Source of the DNA: Sinorhizobium alkalisoli
GTDB taxonomy: Bacteria > Pseudomonadota > Alphaproteobacteria > Rhizobiales > Rhizobiaceae
Assembly (NCBI RefSeq): GCF_008932245.1
Contig: NZ_CP034909.1
Location: 3,420,001 to 3,484,000 of the forward strand
Direction of reading: 5' to 3'
DNA length: 64,000 nt
The notes below the pieces were generated by a model, which saw only the letters and a list, made by a program, of their open reading frames with translations, was not told where the DNA came from and did not search any database. Positions 9,608 to 18,289 of this stretch are shown one piece after another. The position numbers were made by a program, and so were the translations under genes. Every line of letters begins with the position of its first letter. Within the stretch, counting starts at the first letter, position 1.

Positions 9608-9880
9608 GAAGATGGCGCCCTGGTCGCGACCGTGCCGCCGATGGTCTTCGGGTGGGCTCTGGCAGGACTGGCTTTACCGCTCGCTCGCGCTGCTGCTGCT
9701 CGCCTGTCCGTGCGCACTCGTCATCTCAACGCCTGCTGCAATCGCCGCGAGCCTGTCGGCGGTTGCGCGCCGGGGCCTTCTGATCCAGGGCGGCGCCGTG
9801 CTCGAAAAGATCGCGGCGGCCGATGTCGGCATCGCCATGGGCGGCGGCGCGGATGTCGCGCAACGCCATGCGTCCGACAA
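9608..9880 (+). pseudogene. Remnant of P1B-type heavy-metal ATPase
   Basis: Fragments in two frames give DGALVATVPPMVFG and then WQDWLYRSLALLLL-ACPCALVISTPAA, the CPC metal-binding helix of Zn/Cd/Pb-exporting P-type ATPases, followed by ARRGLLIQGGAVLE. This jumps straight to DVGIAMGGGADVA, a hinge motif that should lie some 250 residues later, so the phosphorylation and nucleotide-binding domains are deleted. At least one frameshift lies near 9650. It directly follows the patatin remnant without a gap, so a deletion or rearrangement joined two unrelated genes. Confidence 0.8.
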
Positions 9881-10222
9881 AACGCCGTGCATGAGCTCGT
9901 TTTCGCGTCGAAAACGGGCCTTCTCTCCTGTGCATATTCGCGCTGGACTCTCAGCAATGATGTGGAGAGAGTGTAAGGAGTTCGCGATTTGACCGGACGC
10001 GAAGGCGTGGTGCGGCCAAGCGCCCAGTCGCTTGACCGGGTGTCCCGTGACCGGGATGACGCGCGGCGATCGGACGTTCTTGAATCGAACCGGTTCAGAA
10101 ACATCGCGATCGAGGCTTTCGCGCCGCAAATTCGATGATAAACTTATACCAAATGGTAAAAAACCCGGCACGGTTCAAGAACGAGGGACCGAAGCGGGAG
10201 AACAGGGGATCGCAGGGCCAAT
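9881..10222. other. Non-coding region before the nucleoside transport operon
   Basis: No gene is seen in these 342 bases. Two candidate operator-like dyads are present: a perfect 10-bp palindrome GAACCGGTTC at 10087-10096 and TACCA-AA-TGGTA at 10147-10158, the latter about 65 bases before the first ATG, where a repressor of nucleoside uptake could bind. The start of the ATPase gene at 10223 has a purine-rich stretch but no strong Shine-Dalgarno. Confidence 0.4.
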
Positions 10223-11758
10223 ATGGATGATATTGCCATCGAATTGCGGGGAATCGACAAGAGCTTCGGTCCGGTCCACGCCAACAGGAACATCAATCTC
10301 ACCGTCAGAAAAGGCACGATTCACGGCATAATCGGCGAGAACGGCGCGGGAAAATCGACGCTGATGTCGATCCTTTATGGCTTCTACCAGGCCGACCGCG
10401 GTGAAATCCTCGTCGGCGGCAGGCCGGTTGCAATTCGTGATCCGAACGCGGCGATCGCTGCCGGCATCGGCATGGTGCACCAGCATTTCATGCTGGTCGA
10501 GAATTTCACCGTGCTCGAAAACGTCATGCTCGGCGCCGAGGACAATCAGATCCTCAACAAGGGTATCGCCAAGGCGCGCAGCGAACTGAAGCGGCTCGAG
10601 CGGGAATATGCACTCGAGGTCAATCCCGATGCGCTGATCGAGGATTTGCCCGTCGGCCTGCAGCAGCGGGTGGAAATCCTGAAGGCGCTCTATCGCAAGG
10701 CCGATATCCTGATCCTCGACGAACCGACGGGCGTGCTGACGCCGGCCGAGGCCGACCATCTCTTCCGAATCCTTGCGCAACTGAAAGCGCAGGGAAAGAC
10801 GATCATCTTCATCACCCATAAGCTGCGCGAGATCATGGCGATCACCGACGAGGTCTCGGTCATGCGGCGGGGCGAAATGGTCGCGACCCGCACGACCGGC
10901 GAGACCTCGGTTGAGGAGCTTGCGGAGCTCATGGTCGGCCGCCGCGTCCTGCTCCGCGTTGAGAAGGGCGATAGCAAGCCCGCAGATGTGAAGCTCGCGG
11001 TCCAGGGCCTGACGGTCAAGGACAGCCGCGGCGTGACCATGGTCGACAACGTGTCCTTCGAGGTGCGCGCCGGCGAGATCGTCGGCATTGCAGGGGTGGC
11101 CGGCAACGGGCAGTCGGAGCTTTTGGAGGCGATTGCGGGCATCCGCAGGGCGACGTCCGGCAGCGTTCATCTGAACGGCAGGCCCGTCGATGTCACCGGC
11201 CACGCCGATCCGGCCGATCTCAGGAGCCGCGGCCTTGCCCATGTGCCCGAGGATCGCCACCATGTCGGTCTGGTCCTGAAATTCGAGGAGAGCGAGAACG
11301 CGATTCTCGGCTATCATCATGATCCGCGCTATTCGAACGGCGTTTTCCTGAACATCGACGCGATCCGCAAGGATGCCGAGGAAAAGATCGGCAAATATGA
11401 CATCCGCCCGCCGAATGCGCGGCTGAAGACGGCCAATTTCTCCGGCGGCAACCAGCAGAAGATCGTGCTGGCGCGCGAAATGGAGCGCGATCCGGATGTC
11501 CTGATCATCGGCCAGCCGACTCGCGGCGTCGATGTCGGGGCGATCGAATTCATCCATAAGCGCATCATCGAGATGCGTGACCAGGGCAAGGCGGTGCTTC
11601 TGGTGTCTGTCGAGCTCGACGAAATCCGTTCCCTTTCCGACCGAATTCTCGTGATGTTTGCCGGCCGCGTCGTCGGCGAGCGCAGCCCCGAGGCGACGGA
11701 AGGCGAACTCGGCCTCCTGATGGCAGGCGTCGAAGGCCGCAAGGAGGCAGCTGAATGA
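10223..11758 (+). CDS. Nucleoside ABC transporter, ATP-binding protein
   Basis: The 511-residue protein contains two ABC ATPase domains in tandem, like RbsA and the NupO/YufO group. The first (about 1-240) has Walker A GENGAGKS and Walker B ILILDEPTGVLTPAE; the second (about 255-500) has the degenerate loop GVAGNGQSE, signature FSGGNQQK and DVLIIGQPTRGVD. It powers the import of nucleosides through the two permeases encoded next. It overlaps the first permease gene by four bases (ATGA), so translation is coupled. The context of cytidine deaminase and nucleoside phosphorylases supports nucleosides rather than ribose as substrate. Confidence 0.93.
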   Translation: MDDIAIELRGIDKSFGPVHANRNINLTVRKGTIHGIIGENGAGKSTLMSILYGFYQADRGEILVGGRPVAIRDPNAAIAAGIGMVHQHFMLVENFTVLENVMLGAEDNQILNKGIAKARSELKRLEREYALEVNPDALIEDLPVGLQQRVEILKALYRKADILILDEPTGVLTPAEADHLFRILAQLKAQGKTIIFITHKLREIMAITDEVSVMRRGEMVATRTTGETSVEELAELMVGRRVLLRVEKGDSKPADVKLAVQGLTVKDSRGVTMVDNVSFEVRAGEIVGIAGVAGNGQSELLEAIAGIRRATSGSVHLNGRPVDVTGHADPADLRSRGLAHVPEDRHHVGLVLKFEESENAILGYHHDPRYSNGVFLNIDAIRKDAEEKIGKYDIRPPNARLKTANFSGGNQQKIVLAREMERDPDVLIIGQPTRGVDVGAIEFIHKRIIEMRDQGKAVLLVSVELDEIRSLSDRILVMFAGRVVGERSPEATEGELGLLMAGVEGRKEAAE

Positions 11759-12888
11759 GCGTTCCCTATGCGAAACTCCCGGGCTGGGTCGAGTACGGCC
11801 TAGTCCCGCTGGTCAATCTCGCCGTCGCCTTCCTGGTTGCCGGCCTCGTCGTGCTGCTCGTCGGCGAAAATCCGCTCGAAGCCGCCTATCACCTGATCAA
11901 CGGTGCTTTTGGCCGCGGCGAATATATCGGCTTCACGCTCTATTATGCCACGACCTTCATCTTCACCGGGCTGGCCGTCGCCGTCGCCTTCCATGCCGGA
12001 CTCTTCAATATCGGTGGCGAAGGCCAGGCCTATGTCGGCGGGATCGGGGTGGCGCTCGCCTGCCTCTGGCTCGACAAGTTGATGCCCTGGTACGTGGTTT
12101 TCCCGCTCGCGATGGTCGGCTCCGCCCTTTTCGGCGCGCTTTGGGCCTTCCTGCCCGGCTGGTTGCAGGCCAGGCGCGGCAGCCACATCGTCATCACCAC
12201 CATCATGTTCAACTTCATCGCCTCGAGCCTGATGGTCTATCTGCTGACGCGTGTCCTGAAGCCGCTCGGATCGATGGCGCCCCAGACGCGCACCTTCGCC
12301 GAAGGCGGTCAACTGCCGAAACTCGACTGGCTGCTTTCGATCTTCGGGCTGAATGTCGGCACGGCTCCGTTCAACATTTCCTTTCTCCTGGCGCTTGCTG
12401 CCGCATTCGCCGTCTGGTTGCTGATCTGGCGCACCAGGCTCGGCTACGAGATGCGCACCATGGGCCACAGCCCGTCGGCTGCCCGTTACGCCGGCATTCG
12501 TGAAAGCCGGATCATCGTCATCACCATGATGATCTCGGGCGGCCTTGCCGGAATGATGGCCTTGAACCCGATCATGGGCGAGCAGTTCCGCATGCAGCTC
12601 GACTTCGTCCAGGGCGCCGGCTTCGTCGGCATCGCCGTCGCTCTGATGGGGCGCTCGCACCCGGCCGGCATCATCCCCGCCGCGATCCTGTTCGGCGTGC
12701 TCTATCAGGGCGGCGCGGAAATCGCCTTCGAGATGCCGTCGATCTCGCGTGACATGATCGTCATCATCCAGGGCCTCGTCATCCTCTTTGCAGGGGCGCT
12801 CGAAAACATGTTCCGTCCGGCGATCGCGCGCGCCTTCGCCATGCGCGGCCAGCGGGCGGCGGCCCTCGTCGAGACCAAGGGAGCCTGA
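11755..12888 (+). CDS. Nucleoside ABC transporter permease 1
   Basis: The 377-residue integral membrane protein belongs to the branched-chain amino acid/ribose-type permease family (BPD_transp_2) and matches the NupP/YufP group. It has about nine to ten hydrophobic segments, and the GLFNIGGEGQAYVGG motif near residue 80 that is characteristic of nucleoside and simple sugar permeases. It forms the channel with the product of the next gene. The start overlaps the ATPase stop. A gene for the lipoprotein substrate-binding subunit (BMP family) is not found beside it. Confidence 0.92.
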   Translation: MSVPYAKLPGWVEYGLVPLVNLAVAFLVAGLVVLLVGENPLEAAYHLINGAFGRGEYIGFTLYYATTFIFTGLAVAVAFHAGLFNIGGEGQAYVGGIGVALACLWLDKLMPWYVVFPLAMVGSALFGALWAFLPGWLQARRGSHIVITTIMFNFIASSLMVYLLTRVLKPLGSMAPQTRTFAEGGQLPKLDWLLSIFGLNVGTAPFNISFLLALAAAFAVWLLIWRTRLGYEMRTMGHSPSAARYAGIRESRIIVITMMISGGLAGMMALNPIMGEQFRMQLDFVQGAGFVGIAVALMGRSHPAGIIPAAILFGVLYQGGAEIAFEMPSISRDMIVIIQGLVILFAGALENMFRPAIARAFAMRGQRAAALVETKGA

Positions 12889-12891
12889 GCC

Positions 12892-13863
12892 ATGGATTTC
12901 TTCCACGTCCTCGTCGTGCTCCTCGAATCGACGATCCGCGTTTCGGTGCCGCTGGTCTTTGCCGCACTTGCCGGACTTTTTACCGAGCGCGCCGGCGTCT
13001 TCGACATCAGCCTCGAAGGCAAGATGCTCGGAGCCGCTTTCGCGGCGGGCGCTGCGGCGGCCGTTTCCGAGTCTGTCTGGGTCGGCCTTGCCGCGGCTGT
13101 CCTGGTTTCCGTTTTGCTGTCGCTCGTCCACGGCTATGCCTCGATCACCCAGCGCGGCAACCAGATCGTCTCAGGCGTGGCGATCAATTTCATCGTCGCC
13201 GGTGCGACGGTGATCCTTGGCGAGGCCTGGTTCCGGCAAGGGGGACGGACGCCTGCGCTCGTCGAGGGCGCGCGGTTCCAGATCGTCAATTTCCCTGGAG
13301 CGGACGCGATCCGCGACGTTCCGGTTCTCGGACCGATCTATGCGGATCTTCTGTCCGGGCATTTTCTGCTGACCTATCTCGCCTTCGCCATGGTGCCGAT
13401 CAGCTGGTGGATCCTGTTTCGCACGCGCTTCGGCCTAAGGCTCAGGGCCGTCGGCGAGAATCCCGGCGCAGTCGATACGGCCGGCATCTCGGTGATCTGG
13501 CTGCGCTACCGCGCCGTTATCTGCTGCGGAATTCTCTGCGGCTTCGCCGGCGCCTATCTGTCGCTTGCCATGACGGCCGGCTTCGTCAAGGGCATGACGG
13601 CCGGCAAGGGCTATATCGCGCTCGCGGCACTGATCTTTGCCAAATGGCGGCCGGTCAACGTCATGTTCGCCTGCCTGCTCTTCGGGTTCCTCGATGCGCT
13701 GGCGATCCGGCTGCAGGGCGCACCCTTGCCGCTGATCGGCCAGGTGCCGGTACAGCTGATGCAGGCCTTGCCCTATATCCTTACTGTCGTGCTGCTTGCC
13801 GGCTTCATCGGCAAGGCCATTCCGCCCAAGGCGGGCGGCGTACCTTACGTGAAGGAGCGTTGA
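12892..13863 (+). CDS. Nucleoside ABC transporter permease 2
   Basis: The 323-residue membrane protein is the NupQ/YufQ-type partner permease, with the GVFDISLEGKMLGAAF motif near residue 35 that matches the GxxNIgxEG motif of its partner. Hydrophobic segments cover most of the length. It lies three bases after the first permease and three before cdd, so the transporter and the salvage enzymes are one operon. Together with the previous two genes it should import purine and pyrimidine nucleosides. Confidence 0.92.
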   Translation: MDFFHVLVVLLESTIRVSVPLVFAALAGLFTERAGVFDISLEGKMLGAAFAAGAAAAVSESVWVGLAAAVLVSVLLSLVHGYASITQRGNQIVSGVAINFIVAGATVILGEAWFRQGGRTPALVEGARFQIVNFPGADAIRDVPVLGPIYADLLSGHFLLTYLAFAMVPISWWILFRTRFGLRLRAVGENPGAVDTAGISVIWLRYRAVICCGILCGFAGAYLSLAMTAGFVKGMTAGKGYIALAALIFAKWRPVNVMFACLLFGFLDALAIRLQGAPLPLIGQVPVQLMQALPYILTVVLLAGFIGKAIPPKAGGVPYVKER

Positions 13864-13866
13864 CCA

Positions 13867-14262
13867 ATGCCCCAGGCCGAACTCTTCGTCGCGGCGCGTG
13901 ATGCCATGGCAAAGGCGCATGCGCCTTATTCCAAGTTTCCCGTGGGCGCGGCCATTCGCGCCGAGGACGGGAAGATTTATACGGGTGCCAATATCGAGAA
14001 CCTCTCCTTTCCGGAGGGGTGGTGCGCGGAAACGACGGCGATCAGCCACATGGTGATGGCCGGCCAGCGCAAGATCATGGAGGTGGCGGTCGTCGCCGAG
14101 AAGCTTGCGCTTTGCCCGCCCTGCGGCGGCTGCCGCCAGCGCCTGGCGGAGTTTTCCGGCGCCAGCACGCGCATCTATCTCTGCGACGAGACCGGTATCA
14201 AGAAGGCGCTGGCGCTTTCCGACCTGCTGCCGCACAGCTTCGAAACCGAGATGCTCGGATGA
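13867..14262 (+). CDS. cdd: Cytidine deaminase
   Basis: The 131-residue enzyme hydrolyses cytidine and deoxycytidine to uridine and deoxyuridine. The zinc site of the small homotetrameric cytidine deaminases is intact: CAET near residues 53-56 (Cys ligand and catalytic Glu) and PCGGC near 83-87 (two Cys ligands), with the substrate contact NIENLSF. It sits inside the nucleoside import operon and overlaps the purine nucleoside phosphorylase start by four bases. Confidence 0.96.
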   Translation: MPQAELFVAARDAMAKAHAPYSKFPVGAAIRAEDGKIYTGANIENLSFPEGWCAETTAISHMVMAGQRKIMEVAVVAEKLALCPPCGGCRQRLAEFSGASTRIYLCDETGIKKALALSDLLPHSFETEMLG

Positions 14263-15056
14263 CGGCGGCAGCGGACTATTTGAAGGAGAAGCTCGGAGCG
14301 CTCTCGCCGCGCTACGGCATCGTACTCGGCTCCGGTCTCGGTGCGCTGGTCGAGGCGGCGGCGGAGCCGCTCCGCATTCCCTATGCGGACATTCCGGATT
14401 TCCCGGTGAGCAGCGTTTCCGGCCATGCGGGCGAACTCGTCGTCGGCAAGCTCGGCGACGTGCCGGTCGCTATGCTCTCCGGCCGCGTGCACTACTATGA
14501 ACGGGGCGACGCGGGCGCGATGCGCCTGCCGATCGAGACGCTGAAGCGGATCGGCGTCGAAAACCTCATCCTCACCAATTCGGCCGGCTCGCTGCGCGAG
14601 GACATGCCTCCGGGCTCGGTCATGCGCATTGCCGATCATATCGCCTTTTCGGGCTCTAACCCGCTGATCGGGGTCGAAAGCGACAGTCGCTTCGTCGGCA
14701 TGACGAATGCCTATGATGCGGCGCTTTCCGAGCGCATGGAGGAGGCGGCCGATCGTTTGTCGATTCCGCTGTGGCGGGGCGTCTACATGTGGTTCTCGGG
14801 CCCGAGCTTCGAGACGCCGGCGGAGATCCGGATGGCGCGGATAATGGGAGCCGACGCCGTCGGCATGTCCACCGTGCCGGAGGTCATTCTCGCCCGCTTC
14901 TTCGGGCTCAGGGTCGCGGCCGCCTCCGTCATCACCAATTTCGGGGCCGGCATGACCGGCACCGAGCTCAGCCATGAGGAAACCAAGGAGATGGCGCCGC
15001 TTGGCGGCGAGCGCCTGTCGGCGCTCCTCAGGGAAATGATCGCGAGCAAAGGCTGA
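14259..15056 (+). CDS. punA: Purine nucleoside phosphorylase (trimeric type)
   Basis: The 265-residue enzyme splits inosine and guanosine (and deoxy forms) with phosphate into base and ribose 1-phosphate. The family signatures are visible: GSGLG near residue 24, GRVHYYE, TNSAGSL, FSGPSFETPAEI and MSTVPE. It is the mammalian-like homotrimeric class, not the hexameric DeoD class. The ATG at 14259 overlaps the cdd stop as ATGA; a longer frame reading backward into cdd is rejected. It ends 16 bases before deoA. Confidence 0.93.
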   Translation: MTAAADYLKEKLGALSPRYGIVLGSGLGALVEAAAEPLRIPYADIPDFPVSSVSGHAGELVVGKLGDVPVAMLSGRVHYYERGDAGAMRLPIETLKRIGVENLILTNSAGSLREDMPPGSVMRIADHIAFSGSNPLIGVESDSRFVGMTNAYDAALSERMEEAADRLSIPLWRGVYMWFSGPSFETPAEIRMARIMGADAVGMSTVPEVILARFFGLRVAAASVITNFGAGMTGTELSHEETKEMAPLGGERLSALLREMIASKG

Positions 15057-15072
15057 ACGGCGGTAATCGGCC

Positions 15073-16383
15073 ATGATCCCACAGGAAATCATCCGGAAGA
15101 AGAGGGATGGCAGCGTGCTCGAGGCGACCGAAATAGCCGCCTTCGTAAAGGGGCTCGCCGACGGATCGATTTCCGAAGGTCAGGTCGCCGCCTTCGCCAT
15201 GGCGGTCTGGTTTTCCGGCATGGCTCGCGCGGAATGCGTGGCGTTGACGCTTGCCATGCGCGATTCCGGCGAAACGCTCGATTGGGGCGAACTTGGCCGG
15301 CCCGTCGTCGACAAGCATTCCACCGGCGGCGTCGGCGACAATGTCTCGCTGATGCTGGCGCCGATCGTCGCTGCCTGCGGTGTCGCCGTGCCGATGATCT
15401 CGGGCCGCGGGCTCGGCCATACAGGCGGAACCCTGGACAAGCTCGAATCCATCCCCGGCTACGATATCCGGCCTTCGCCCGACCGGTTTCGCAAGGTCGT
15501 CGACGAGGTCGGCTGTGCGATCATCGGCCAGACGGCCAATCTCGCGCCCGCCGACAAGCGCCTTTATGCGATCCGCGACGTGACGGCCACGGTCGATTCG
15601 GTACCGCTGATCACCGCCTCGATCCTCTCGAAGAAACTCGCCGCCGGACTGCAATCGCTGGTGCTCGACGTGAAGCTCGGCAATGGCTCCTTCATGAGCG
15701 ATCCCGAGGAAACCGAAGTCCTGGCCCGCTCCCTGGTCGACGTCGCCAATGGCGCGGGTGTGCGGACTTCGGCCTTGATCACCGATATGGACGAGCCGCT
15801 TGCGGATGCGGCGGGCAATGCGCTCGAGGTCGAGAATTGCCTTGCCTATCTGCGCGGCGAAAAGAGGGGAACGCGGCTGGATCAGGTGGTCATGGCCCTT
15901 GCGGCGGAAATGCTCGACGCGGCGGGCGTCGCACCTGACAGGGCTGGGGCGGAGGCTATGGCGCGCCGGGCCTTGGAGAGCGGGGCTGCGATGGAGCGAT
16001 TCGCCCTCATGGTCCGGTGCCTCGGTGGGCCGGCGGATTTCGCCGATCGGCCCGAAACCTATCTCCCGAAGGCACCGGCCGTCGTACCGGTGCCGGCCGG
16101 CCGCGACGGTTATCTGGCGGCCTGCGAGACCCGCGAACTCGGCATGGCCGTGATCGCGCTCGGCGGCGGGCGCACGCGCCCGGATGACCGGATCGATCAC
16201 AGGGTCGGTCTCTCGCGTCTGGCGCCGCTCGGGACGAAAGTCGAAAAAGGTCAGCCGATCGCTCTGGTGCATGCCGCCGACGGATCACAGGCCGAGGCGG
16301 CGCGGCAACGGATCGCAAGCCTCTATACGATTGCCGACGCGAAGCCCGAGCCGCGTCCCGTCGTCCGGTCTAGGATTACTTGA
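15073..16383 (+). CDS. deoA: Thymidine phosphorylase
   Basis: The 436-residue enzyme converts thymidine or deoxyuridine plus phosphate into the base and deoxyribose 1-phosphate. It has the glycosyltransferase family 3 helical N-terminus, the phosphate-binding KHSTGGVGD near residue 82 and the GRGLGHTGGTLDKLE motif near 115, and normal length. As the last gene of the nucleoside operon it processes what cdd and the importer deliver. Its last eight bases overlap the end of the convergent protease gene. Confidence 0.96.
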   Translation: MIPQEIIRKKRDGSVLEATEIAAFVKGLADGSISEGQVAAFAMAVWFSGMARAECVALTLAMRDSGETLDWGELGRPVVDKHSTGGVGDNVSLMLAPIVAACGVAVPMISGRGLGHTGGTLDKLESIPGYDIRPSPDRFRKVVDEVGCAIIGQTANLAPADKRLYAIRDVTATVDSVPLITASILSKKLAAGLQSLVLDVKLGNGSFMSDPEETEVLARSLVDVANGAGVRTSALITDMDEPLADAAGNALEVENCLAYLRGEKRGTRLDQVVMALAAEMLDAAGVAPDRAGAEAMARRALESGAAMERFALMVRCLGGPADFADRPETYLPKAPAVVPVPAGRDGYLAACETRELGMAVIALGGGRTRPDDRIDHRVGLSRLAPLGTKVEKGQPIALVHAADGSQAEAARQRIASLYTIADAKPEPRPVVRSRIT

Positions 16384-16900
16384 TGAGGTGCAGCGCGCCG
16401 TTCTCGACGCGATAGGAGGAGAGGCGGCCGAGAAAGGACATGCCGACGAGTGTGCCGGAAAGCGCCTTGTCCGGCAGCACCATGGCCTCGACATCCTTCA
16501 GCGAAATGCCGCCGATCTCGACGCGGTCGAGGCGGACATGGGCGGCTTCCACGACGCCGTTTGCCGTCTGTGCCCGTGCGTTGAACGAAAGGCTCCCAAC
16601 GGTAATGCCGAAGCGCCGGGCAGCCGAGCTGTTGATGGCGATCACACTGGCACCAGTATCGACCAGCCCTGTTTCCGAGCGCCCATTGATGCGAAATGTG
16701 CCGACGAAATGGCCGGAGCGATCGGCCTCGAGGACCACGCCCTTGCTACTCGCGTAGCTCGCCGTTGCCGATGCTGCGGTAGAGGTTCGAGGCGCCGCGG
16801 CAGTCTCTTCCGTGCGGCCGAGATAGCTGGAGGCAAGTTCCGGAACAATGAGGGCGAGGGCGGCAAGTCCACCGGCGAAAGCGAGGAGGCGTGTGATCAT
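16376..16900 (-). CDS. Membrane-anchored retropepsin-like aspartic protease
   Basis: The 174-residue product has one N-terminal membrane anchor (about residues 4-25), an alanine/threonine-rich linker and a retropepsin-like fold with the catalytic triplet DTGAS at residue 81, preceded by hydrophobic residues as in clan AA proteases; the family corresponds to TIGR02281. The active site would face the periplasm. It is a single-domain protease that must dimerise to work. Its target is not known. It is transcribed toward deoA and overlaps its 3' end by eight bases. Confidence 0.88.
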   Translation of the reverse strand: MITRLLAFAGGLAALALIVPELASSYLGRTEETAAAPRTSTAASATASYASSKGVVLEADRSGHFVGTFRINGRSETGLVDTGASVIAINSSAARRFGITVGSLSFNARAQTANGVVEAAHVRLDRVEIGGISLKDVEAMVLPDKALSGTLVGMSFLGRLSSYRVENGALHLIK

Positions 16901-16913
16901 GTCCGGTTCCGTC

Positions 16914-17020
16914 TACAGCGCCGCGCGTCTTTTCAGACGCGCAAAGGTCGCTGTAACTCTTTGAATTTGCGCATCGAGCTTTCCGAAAACCGGGTACGAT
17001 TTTTCGGGCTGATGCGCTAG
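16914..17020. repeat. Mosaic palindromic intergenic repeat, copy A (RIME-like)
   Basis: The first palindrome has outer arms TACAGCG/CGCTGTA (16914-16955) around a GCGCGTCT/AGACGCGC stem; after a short CTTTGAATT spacer follows a second, imperfect palindrome GCATCGAGCTTTCCGAAA... ending in GATGCGC. It closely resembles the two-palindrome RIME element known from Rhizobium and Sinorhizobium. It lies between the divergent start of the protease gene and the end of upp. Confidence 0.8.
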
Positions 17021-17062
17021 CATAAGGCGCGTTGGAACATATCCCCGGATCATTTAACAACC

Positions 17063-17093
17063 GCACAAGAAAGCCGCCGGAAAACCGGCGGCT
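17063..17093 (-). terminator. Terminator of upp
   Basis: A 9-bp perfect stem AGCCGCCGG/CCGGCGGCT with an AAAA loop (read on +) lies 34 bases after the upp stop; on the minus strand it is followed by TTTCTTG. It is a good rho-independent terminator for upp. Confidence 0.8.
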
Positions 17094-17126
17094 GTCGCCT
17101 GTTCTTCCTGTCTGGTTAAGAAAACC

Positions 17127-17756
17127 CTACTTCGTGCCGTACATGCGGTCGCCGGCATCGCCGAGCCCCGGCACGATGTAACCTTTCTCATTCAGGTGGC
17201 TGTCGACCGAGGCGGTGAAGATCGGCACGTCCGGATGCGCCGACTGGAAGTTGCGGATGCCTTCGGGGGCGGCCAGCAGGCAGAGGAAGCGGATATTTTT
17301 CGCGCCGCGTTCCTTGAGCTTGTCGATCGCCGCGATCGAAGAGTTGCCGGTCGCAAGCATCGGATCGACGACGATGACGAGGCGTTCGTTCAGATTTTCC
17401 GGCGCCTTGAAGTAATATTCGACAGGCTGCAGCGTCTCGTGGTCGCGGTAGACGCCGATATGCGAGACGCGTGCGGAGGGCACGAGTTCCAGCATGCCTT
17501 CGAGCAGACCGTTGCCGGCGCGCAATATCGAGGCGAAGACCAGCTTCTTGCCTTCGAGCACCGGCGAGTCGGTTTCCGTGAGCGGCGTCTCGATTCGCTC
17601 GATGGTGAGTTCCAGATCGCGCGTGACCTCGTAGCAGAGGAGCGTCGAGATTTCCTTCAGCAGCCGGCGGAAGCCTGCGGTCGATGTCTCTTTCTTGCGC
17701 ATGATGGTCAGCTTGTGCTGCACCAGCGGATGATCGATCACTGTCACGCCGTCCAT
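17127..17756 (-). CDS. upp: Uracil phosphoribosyltransferase
   Basis: The 209-residue enzyme makes UMP from uracil and PRPP, salvaging the base released by nucleoside phosphorolysis. The PRPP-binding loop [13 protein letters not shown] (about residues 127-139) and the uracil-contact segment [18 protein letters not shown] at the C-terminus are intact, and the length is normal. It stands alone on the minus strand, close to the cdd/PNP/deoA operon with which it is functionally linked. Confidence 0.97.
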   Translation of the reverse strand: MDGVTVIDHPLVQHKLTIMRKKETSTAGFRRLLKEISTLLCYEVTRDLELTIERIETPLTETDSPVLEGKKLVFASILRAGNGLLEGMLELVPSARVSHIGVYRDHETLQPVEYYFKAPENLNERLVIVVDPMLATGNSSIAAIDKLKERGAKNIRFLCLLAAPEGIRNFQSAHPDVPIFTASVDSHLNEKGYIVPGLGDAGDRMYGTK

Positions 17757-18000
17757 GGCTCACCTTCCTCGACAAATAGGATATCCGCCCTCTTTTCCAT
17801 GGAATGACGGGAGGCCGCAAGAGCATTGCTCGAACTTGCCTGCGGAATGCTTCCCATTGGGCCTGCAGCCACCTTCTCCGGGGATTTCCTTTGCGGGTGC
17901 CAGGAAAAGGACGTCGGTGCTGCGGAACCGAACCCGCCATTCGATTCCGATCACACCTTCGTGATCAGAGCAGATGAGCAGCGGCGAAGTTATTGCGTTC
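17757..18000. other. Upstream region of upp
   Basis: No gene is supported here. A small dyad GATCAC/GTGATC is present at about 17949-17966. The rest of the gap up to smeA holds a mosaic repeat and an operator, listed separately. Confidence 0.4.
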
Positions 18001-18002
18001 CC

Positions 18003-18118
18003 ACAGCGCCGCGCGTTTTTCTGAGACGCATTCAGACGCCCAAGGGGCACAGTAACTCTTTGAATTTGTGCGTCTACCCTTCCGAAAATCGGATACGGCC
18101 TTCGGGTCGATGCGCGGG
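18003..18118. repeat. Mosaic palindromic intergenic repeat, copy B (diverged)
   Basis: This copy begins ACAGCGCCGCGCGTTTTT and shares the central TAACTCTTTGAATTTG spacer and the CTTCCGAAAATCGG half palindrome with copies A and D, but the first palindrome is altered by an insertion (GAGACGCATTCAGACG) and the second is short. It is a decayed copy. Confidence 0.75.
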
Positions 18119-18173
18119 CCCCATTCGCCCTTTCCGGGTGGCCGGCAAAACTGTTGCGCTACGGTAGAAATTA

Positions 18174-18191
18174 ACATACATTGATGTATGT
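18174..18191. promoter_or_regulatory. TetR-type operator before smeA
   Basis: ACATACAT and ATGTATGT are perfect 8-bp inverted arms around TG. The half-sites resemble the AcrR operator of E. coli (ACATACA halves). It lies about 100 bases before the smeA start and is the likely binding site of the TetR regulator encoded after smeB. Confidence 0.78.
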
Positions 18192-18289
18192 ATATTAGCT
18201 GTCCGGTATTTTCCTCCTGGATACCGGGCGCTTCACCTTTTCGGAGCGAGCAGCACTGCAAGACCGTGGCTGCGAGCAATCCTCTTCTT

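Noticed and set aside
18188..18289. Extended N-terminus of SmeA starting at 18188
   Set aside because: That ATG lies within the operator palindrome and would put about 34 residues before the lipoprotein signal peptide.
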